From assembly GCA_018365265.1 (NCBI GenBank), contig JAGZKI010000034.1, positions 1-26,599 on the forward strand: 26,599 bases of DNA, in the 5' to 3' direction. The position numbers and the translations under genes are program-made. The DNA is from Streptococcus parasanguinis (lineage in GTDB: Bacteria > Bacillota > Bacilli > Lactobacillales > Streptococcaceae). Below are positions 23,201 through 26,599 of this stretch, piece after piece. Under the pieces are notes generated by a model that saw only the letters and a list, made by a program, of their open reading frames with translations, was not told the DNA's origin and ran no database searches. The number at the start of each line of letters is the position of its first letter. Position 1 is the stretch's first letter.

Positions 23201-24017
23201 TGCGATCGCCTACACGGAAGCGATGATTGGTACTCATAAATATACCGTTAAAGAAGTCGTACCAGCTGATAAGGCAAACATCCAATATGATGAAGGTCAA
23301 GTGGATGTCACAGTTACCGTCACAAAAGATGAAGCATCAAATGCTATCCAAGCAGTGGTTTCTTATGGTGACAAGAAAACCTTTATCAACAAGGTGATCC
23401 CACCAACTCCACCAACTATTGATATTCCTGAACTGAAACTCTACACCCTTAAGGTTCGTAAAGTGGATGAAAAGGGTAATTACCTAGCTGGTGCAGTATT
23501 TGGACTCTTTGAAGCAGATGGTGTGACACCTGTTGCCAACCCATATGGACAAGGCCAAGCGCAAGCAATTTCTGGTCAAGATGGACTTGCAAGCTTTGTT
23601 GGATTTGAAGCGAAAGATTACGTGATCAAAGAGATCTCAGCTCCAAGTGGTTACCAACTTTCAAATGAAGTCATCAAGGTTGCTGCAAGCGACTTTGCTT
23701 CTGCAACAAACCTTGTTGTTGATAAAGGAAACGTGGTAAACAAACTCCTTCCACCTCCACCATCAACAGATATTCCAAATATACCAACACCAAGTAATAG
23801 CAAACCTAAAACTCCATCACCAAATGGAGATAAGCCTAAGCCTAGTGACAAACCTAAATCTAGTGAAACTCCTAAATCTAGTGACAAGCCTAAAGAAAGT
23901 AAACGATCTCTTCCTTCAACAGGAACGGAAGATCATTTAGGACTTCTTGTAACTGGTTTGACATTCGTCGCTACAGCTATTGCTTCTATGAAACTTAAGA
24001 AGAAAGAAGACTTCTAA
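20214..24017 (+). CDS. LPxTG wall-anchored adhesin with multiple isopeptide domains
   Basis: 1267 residues counted from the GTG at 20214, which has GGAGG 5 nt upstream; the in-frame ATGs at 20187 and 20202 have no properly spaced site. Order: signal peptide 1-30 (cleavage after PVSA, no YSIRK motif); an Ig-like adhesin head of the collagen/fibrinogen-binding type, about 31-345; a Cna-B domain 351-441 (K358, E417, N441); five FctA/Spy0128-type pilin domains at about 451-569, 576-688, 696-809, 823-939 and 950-1059, each with Lys near its start, Glu in TxTE/KE and Asn in FTN/FIN, the triad for an intramolecular Lys-Asn bond; a SpaA-like domain 1074-1177 (K1083, E1140, N1176); a Pro/Lys/Ser wall-spanning stretch; LPSTG 1233-1237; membrane helix; KLKKKEDF tail. 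No pilus sortase is nearby, so the housekeeping sortase A should anchor it. The ligand is unknown. The terminator is at 24028-24053. Confidence 0.92.
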   Translation: MKTFYKKIFAFVAMFSVVALGLSIIKPVSAATVTPTITNLKADTSGGQKVTFSFDWDLTGKSVKEGDTFTIDAPEGLNITEVATQSLQANGAEVATISMTNKKITFTFKKAIESMNENVKGGFSYNAVWDNTPGNPGNKTATSKVGSESVIITRPDGPGVFESVLNKYNLDGSYVTKQFKLDASENYAWLNVGDDYYLTKWFIRINGDGKKQAITNPVVSDKIQAPAVDYSKITFAPAANHAANEFFVGTYLKPSFTLRKGGQVVASGWDFWKHVKFDANGNGFTVNLSDVSDVFKTASSDELIVEYQTLIPKTTIRVDNNATLTADEITTPQTDPAFWNNPELKFWVSGDKTVTVQKEWVGDEEADRKDITVQLYADGKALDGMTQTLTKASGWKAAFTKLPGIKDGKAIEYSVVETNTPEGYTSKVEKIDDDNVIKVVNTSNKPKVTETTANLVVKKAFEVAGDQEHTQLPITEGQFEFVLKDENNKVVETAKNKADGTVNFKSLTFNKEGTHTYTITENKGTDANVNYSIQSITATVDVKKENDKLVATVTYSGGDGEEKNTITNTQNKPKVSNAKVTLNLKKAFEGGELKGDDFEFVAKDSNDQVVGTAKNKKDGSITFDNITVDKAGTFKYTITETKGTDKTITYSDKTITATVVVVEKDNALVVEQTSYSDGQTDTDTFTNKKEVPKTESTKATLQVKKLLKEGETTLPLTDDQFEFVLKEGNNTLETAKNKANGTVTFKELTYTEEGTHTYTITENQGTDTSINYSKQMITATVEVKKVNDKLVATVTYSGGDAEKGDTFTNTKTPPTPVPPTVKPTTAQFKAKKVLAINGSSDRTLKANEFTFLLKDQAGTLIDTKTNGENGDILFSPVSFNEAGTFTYTITEQKPATPESAITYDESVHTVTVTVTKDANGQLNADVQYDGKKNIPTFTNTYTPPTPPTPSEKQITTSKILEGRDLQGGEFSFNLLDENGTVLQTKQNAADGTVTFDAIAYTEAMIGTHKYTVKEVVPADKANIQYDEGQVDVTVTVTKDEASNAIQAVVSYGDKKTFINKVIPPTPPTIDIPELKLYTLKVRKVDEKGNYLAGAVFGLFEADGVTPVANPYGQGQAQAISGQDGLASFVGFEAKDYVIKEISAPSGYQLSNEVIKVAASDFASATNLVVDKGNVVNKLLPPPPSTDIPNIPTPSNSKPKTPSPNGDKPKPSDKPKSSETPKSSDKPKESKRSLPSTGTEDHLGLLVTGLTFVATAIASMKLKKKEDF
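21848..21871 (+). repeat. 24-bp exact direct repeat inside the adhesin gene, copy 1
   Basis: A 24-bp stretch encoding part of NDKLVATV in FctA-type domain 1 is repeated exactly at 22571-22594 in domain 3. The surrounding residues (KLVATVTYSGGD) also match, although the domain between them is more diverged. Confidence 0.85.
22571..22594 (+). repeat. 24-bp exact direct repeat inside the adhesin gene, copy 2
   Basis: Partner of 21848-21871, 723 bp away (241 codons, in frame), located in FctA-type domain 3. Recombination between them would remove two domains without a frameshift. Confidence 0.85.
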
Positions 24018-24027
24018 GAAACATGAA

Positions 24028-24059
24028 AGATCTAGTCAAACACGACTAGATCTTTTTCT
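24028..24059 (+). terminator. Intrinsic terminator of the adhesin gene
   Basis: Perfect 10-bp stem AGATCTAGTC/GACTAGATCT (24028-24053) followed by TTTTTCTT on the plus strand. It also sits just past the stop of the convergent lipoprotein gene and may serve both. Confidence 0.88.
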
Positions 24060-24072
24060 TGTATTCGGTTAC

Positions 24073-24837
24073 TCAATTCTGAATATTTTGATCTTCATAA
24101 AAAACAACTTTCCCATCTTTGACCTTGAATGAGTAACTGATGGAATTGGAATAACTACCTTTAGAATAATAGAAATCATAGGCACCATCCGGTAGTTTGC
24201 TAGCGTCTAATTTTTTGGCTGCTGCTTTTAAGTCTTTTTCCTTAACGGATACACCATCCTCTATATAAATAGTCATACGGATTAACTCTTGATCGATTAA
24301 GGTTTGAAAAGGGATTTGATAGTAACCGGCAAAGTCTTTTTTCCCTTCTTTGAGATTTTGACTTGCGATACTATCTAGAATTTGCTCCTTCTCATCACGG
24401 TTGGAGTTAGATAAAAAACCAAAGAAACTAATAGGAAGACCTAGAGATTGCTTCTTTAATTGTCCCTCAATTTCCTTCTCCTTCTTTTGGACAGATTGTT
24501 GCTTCAAGTATGCTTCCTTATACTCTGGAAGATGGTCACTAGTTGTATCTGTCCAATCATTATGAAACACCGTATCCGTTTCTAATGTCACTGATTGTCC
24601 ATCATAGGTTTTCTCAGAGTAGGTATAAGACACATGATAGGTTGGGATTTCCAAAGCAGTCCAGTCCAGTTTGTTTATGGTAACAGTTCCATGCAGACCA
24701 ACCTTAGCAAGCTCACTGCTGACAACTTCCTTAGCCTTTTTATAATCACTCGGTTTCATGATCTTACAACTGGAAAGAAACAGGCAACATAGAATAAGTG
24801 GGATTCCTGCGAATAGTTTGAAATAGTTGAGCTTCAT
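24073..24837 (-). CDS. Lipoprotein of unknown function (254 aa)
   Basis: 254 residues with a signal peptide and a lipobox LSSC (lipidated Cys24), so a membrane-anchored outer lipoprotein. The mature part has a beta-rich N-terminal region (VTINKLDWTALEIPTYHVSYTY), a charged helical middle rich in Lys, Glu and Gln (about 105-175), and a C-terminal region ending GSYSNSISYSFKVKDGKVVFYED. AGGAGG lies 7 nt before the ATG. It ends close to and convergent with the adhesin gene. The gap to the upstream lipoprotein gene is 120 bp and contains a TATAAT (24946-24951), so it may have its own promoter. I do not recognise the family. Confidence 0.82.
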   Translation of the reverse strand: MKLNYFKLFAGIPLILCCLFLSSCKIMKPSDYKKAKEVVSSELAKVGLHGTVTINKLDWTALEIPTYHVSYTYSEKTYDGQSVTLETDTVFHNDWTDTTSDHLPEYKEAYLKQQSVQKKEKEIEGQLKKQSLGLPISFFGFLSNSNRDEKEQILDSIASQNLKEGKKDFAGYYQIPFQTLIDQELIRMTIYIEDGVSVKEKDLKAAAKKLDASKLPDGAYDFYYSKGSYSNSISYSFKVKDGKVVFYEDQNIQN

Positions 24838-24957
24838 AGCCTGACCTCCTTGCTAAATTCGACCTAATCGATTAATTTTTTATATAGTCATATCTGAACA
24901 ACCTATGAACCGATTGAAAATTCTAATGATAATTGAGAAATTCCTATTATATCTTGA

Positions 24958-26436
24958 CTATTTTTGAATGACCCATTTGGCGTCACCATAAACGATCGTA
25001 AACGGCCCATCCCCATCTGTTAAATAATTAATCTTATATTTAGCTGACTCACCTGCCTCAAGGACTGTTGGCTGTTTGTAATTTAAAGTATTATTCAGCA
25101 TATAAGCAGATTTGCCATGGCCATCATAGAGATCTACATTTGTATAATCTGGAGTATTTTCAATACTGAGAGGTGTTGTATTCGATAGGGTGAATTCGAC
25201 GATCAATCGATGTTGTTTTTTCCTTGTATCGATACGGTCTTGATCATCCTGAACATCCAAATTTGGATCGTCTGTTACACTATTCAGTGTAACTTCTAAG
25301 CCATTAGCAAATACAACTGGCTCTCCAATTGCATAACTTTTAACAGGATTTTTGGGATTAAAATTCTTTAATTTTTCTTTTATCTTTTGTCCGTCATTAT
25401 TATTTCCAGATGGGATGGTCCAAAAGATATTATTCTCATCTTGCTTACCATACTGATTATCCCCCTTCATTTGCTGAGGGATTTGTAAGAGAATAGCCAA
25501 GTTTTTTAAATCAATTCGAACATCACCTTGATTTGTCACTTCCATTTCAACCGTGAATTCCGTAGGCGAAGTTTTACTATAAGCATAACCGGATAATGAG
25601 GTTGCCTCGAAATTTTTGTTAACTAACTGTTGTAAAACTGTTGAAAGCATGATATAGGAAATATGATCATCTCGATTTATTTCTTTTTCAGCATACCTTT
25701 GATGGAATTCATCGAGCCAATCATAGAAGGCTTGATTGAAATCTGACTCATTAGGATTTTTATAATATTTATTCCCTCTCGGTAAAAGCTCTGGGAAGTA
25801 CGTTGGTACCTGAATGCGAATAAATACTTTGTTTCCCTTAACTGCATAGCCCTTTAATTCATATTTTTTTCCAAAGCTCAATGCATTCGTCATGAGCTTC
25901 AAATACATGGGACCATATATTTTGAGGGGGTACTTCTCACCAAGATATTCCACATAAGTATTTGGATCAAAAGTACTACTGTTTTTTTCAATTTTAGGGA
26001 TAATATAATCGTTCCAGAGTCGAGTATACATATCCTCTTGATTTTTTGCCCCATTGGCCTTGATTACTGTGTCTATTCCCCTTGGATCTACATAGATTCC
26101 TTCAACGACCTGCAAAGCTTTTTGAACTCTTCCTTCCTCAGATAGAGAGACTTCATTCGGTTGCTGTCCATATATTGAAATACCATCGCTATCATCTGAC
26201 CTCATATATTGTGGAAGTTTTTCAAACGTTATGTATCTGATACTGTTCTTTGCATCCCAATCAAATGTTGCTGCAGGTCCTGTCTTGTCAAAATGAATGT
26301 TTTTTCGATCGATTTTCTTCTGTACTTCTTTATTCGAAGAACCTTGTTTTTCTACAGTTCCTTGTTTGCAGGCACTCAAACATACTGGTATAAGTACCGA
26401 ACATAAGACAAGGCCCCATTTTATTTTCTTCTTCAT
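24958..26436 (-). CDS. Large lipoprotein of unknown function with a DUF4352-like C-terminal domain
   Basis: 492 residues from the ATG at 26436, which has AGGAGG 7 nt upstream; the ATG 27 nt earlier has none. Lipobox LSAC with Cys23. A Ser/Lys-rich linker follows, then a 350-residue region with YITFEKLPQYMRS and GIYVDPRGIDTVIKANG motifs that I cannot place. The C-terminal 130 residues (AIGEPVVFANGLEVTLNSVT, then HRLIVEFTLSNTTPLSIENT and a KYKINYLTDGDGPFTIVY end) have the pattern of the Ig-like DUF4352 domain found at the ends of many Firmicutes lipoproteins. The promoter (CTGACA, 17 nt, TAAAAT with upstream TGG) lies at 26462-26490, next to repeat A copy 3. Confidence 0.83.
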   Translation of the reverse strand: MKKKIKWGLVLCSVLIPVCLSACKQGTVEKQGSSNKEVQKKIDRKNIHFDKTGPAATFDWDAKNSIRYITFEKLPQYMRSDDSDGISIYGQQPNEVSLSEEGRVQKALQVVEGIYVDPRGIDTVIKANGAKNQEDMYTRLWNDYIIPKIEKNSSTFDPNTYVEYLGEKYPLKIYGPMYLKLMTNALSFGKKYELKGYAVKGNKVFIRIQVPTYFPELLPRGNKYYKNPNESDFNQAFYDWLDEFHQRYAEKEINRDDHISYIMLSTVLQQLVNKNFEATSLSGYAYSKTSPTEFTVEMEVTNQGDVRIDLKNLAILLQIPQQMKGDNQYGKQDENNIFWTIPSGNNNDGQKIKEKLKNFNPKNPVKSYAIGEPVVFANGLEVTLNSVTDDPNLDVQDDQDRIDTRKKQHRLIVEFTLSNTTPLSIENTPDYTNVDLYDGHGKSAYMLNNTLNYKQPTVLEAGESAKYKINYLTDGDGPFTIVYGDAKWVIQK

Positions 26437-26461
26437 TTCATCTCCTCCTAATCTCTTCCTC

Positions 26462-26490
26462 ATTTTACCATCAATCCCCCCTTTTGTCAG
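26462..26490 (-). promoter_or_regulatory. Promoter of the large lipoprotein gene
   Basis: CTGACA (26485-26490), 17-nt spacer, TAAAAT (26462-26467) preceded by TGG, an extended -10. Confidence 0.6.
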
Positions 26491-26500
26491 TCAAATAGAT

Positions 26501-26599
26501 AGAGGCTGGGACAAAAGTCCTAGCCTCTCAATTATTTTTGGATTGTCGAGCAAGACGCAGTGGTTGAGTGGGCTCTACTACGCTGATTTCATCAGCTTT
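26501..26599 (+). repeat. Family A structured intergenic repeat, copy 3 (cut by window end)
   Basis: Same sequence as copy 1 but inverted, with only a few differences near 26534. It starts with the AGAGGCTGGGAC/GTCCTAGCCTCT hairpin (26501-26528) and runs into the central stem before the window ends. Orientation is plus, opposite to the neighbouring lipoprotein gene, so here it cannot be that gene's terminator. Confidence 0.8.

Noticed and set aside
20214..24017. Pilus operon with sortase C
   Set aside because: FctA-type domains raised it, but there is one structural gene, no sortase, and convergent lipoprotein genes follow.
1..26599. CRISPR array
   Set aside because: The repeats here are dispersed, over 100 bp long and not spaced regularly; no cas genes.

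Overview
The window looks like chromosomal DNA of a low-GC Streptococcus, probably of the oral mitis/sanguinis/parasanguinis type. The support is the gene content (udk, the rfbA-rfbC-rfbB rhamnose genes, trmK-nif3, add, dnaD, metA, apt, recJ), the typical extended -10 promoters (TGnTATAAT), AGGAGG-type ribosome sites, an LPxTG wall-anchored adhesin and lipoproteins with classic lipoboxes. The species call is an inference. There is no phage, insertion-sequence transposase, CRISPR array, tRNA or rRNA gene that I can see.

Layout. 1-1.8 kb: a DUF1275 membrane protein and uridine kinase, both on the minus strand, with an intrinsic terminator abutting the ribosome site of the DUF1275 gene. 1.9-4.5 kb: two tandem paralogous single-pass membrane proteins of unknown function. 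4.6-7.5 kb: rfbA, rfbC and rfbB, making dTDP-4-keto-rhamnose for cell-wall rhamnopolysaccharide; rfbD is not in the window, and a repeat is inserted between rfbC and rfbB. 7.6-11 kb: a small exported protein, then the trmK-nif3-FAD oxidoreductase operon. 11.0-13 kb: a glutathione S-transferase gene broken by an in-frame TAA, divergent from adenosine deaminase. 13.2-19.7 kb: minus-strand housekeeping genes recJ, an unknown membrane protein, apt, metA, dnaD and a membrane-anchored glycerophosphodiesterase. 19.7-24 kb: a long leader and a 1267-residue multi-domain adhesin on the plus strand. 24-26.5 kb: two lipoprotein genes.

The least ordinary material is non-coding. (A) A structured repeat of about 180 bp occurs at 1-135 and 8192-8371 (minus orientation) and 26501-26599 (plus orientation, cut by the window end). 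It has a 5' hairpin, a central two-part stem and a 3' hairpin with a T-run. (B) A three-hairpin, terminal-inverted-repeat element occurs at 2023-2160, 5721-5996 and 13020-13153, with a solo end at 162-184. Its stems differ in sequence between copies but keep their pairing, which suggests selection on structure. The 5721-5996 copy carries a second small element nested inside it.

Two gene leaders deserve a look. Upstream of metA, an 11-bp stem ending in a T-run uses the metA ribosome site as its 3' arm, while the apparent metA promoter would start transcripts inside the loop. Upstream of the DUF1275 gene, a terminator and mutually exclusive upstream stems leave no obvious room for a separate promoter. 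The adhesin combines an Ig-like collagen/fibrinogen-binding type head with seven predicted self-crosslinking isopeptide domains and has no pilus sortase nearby.
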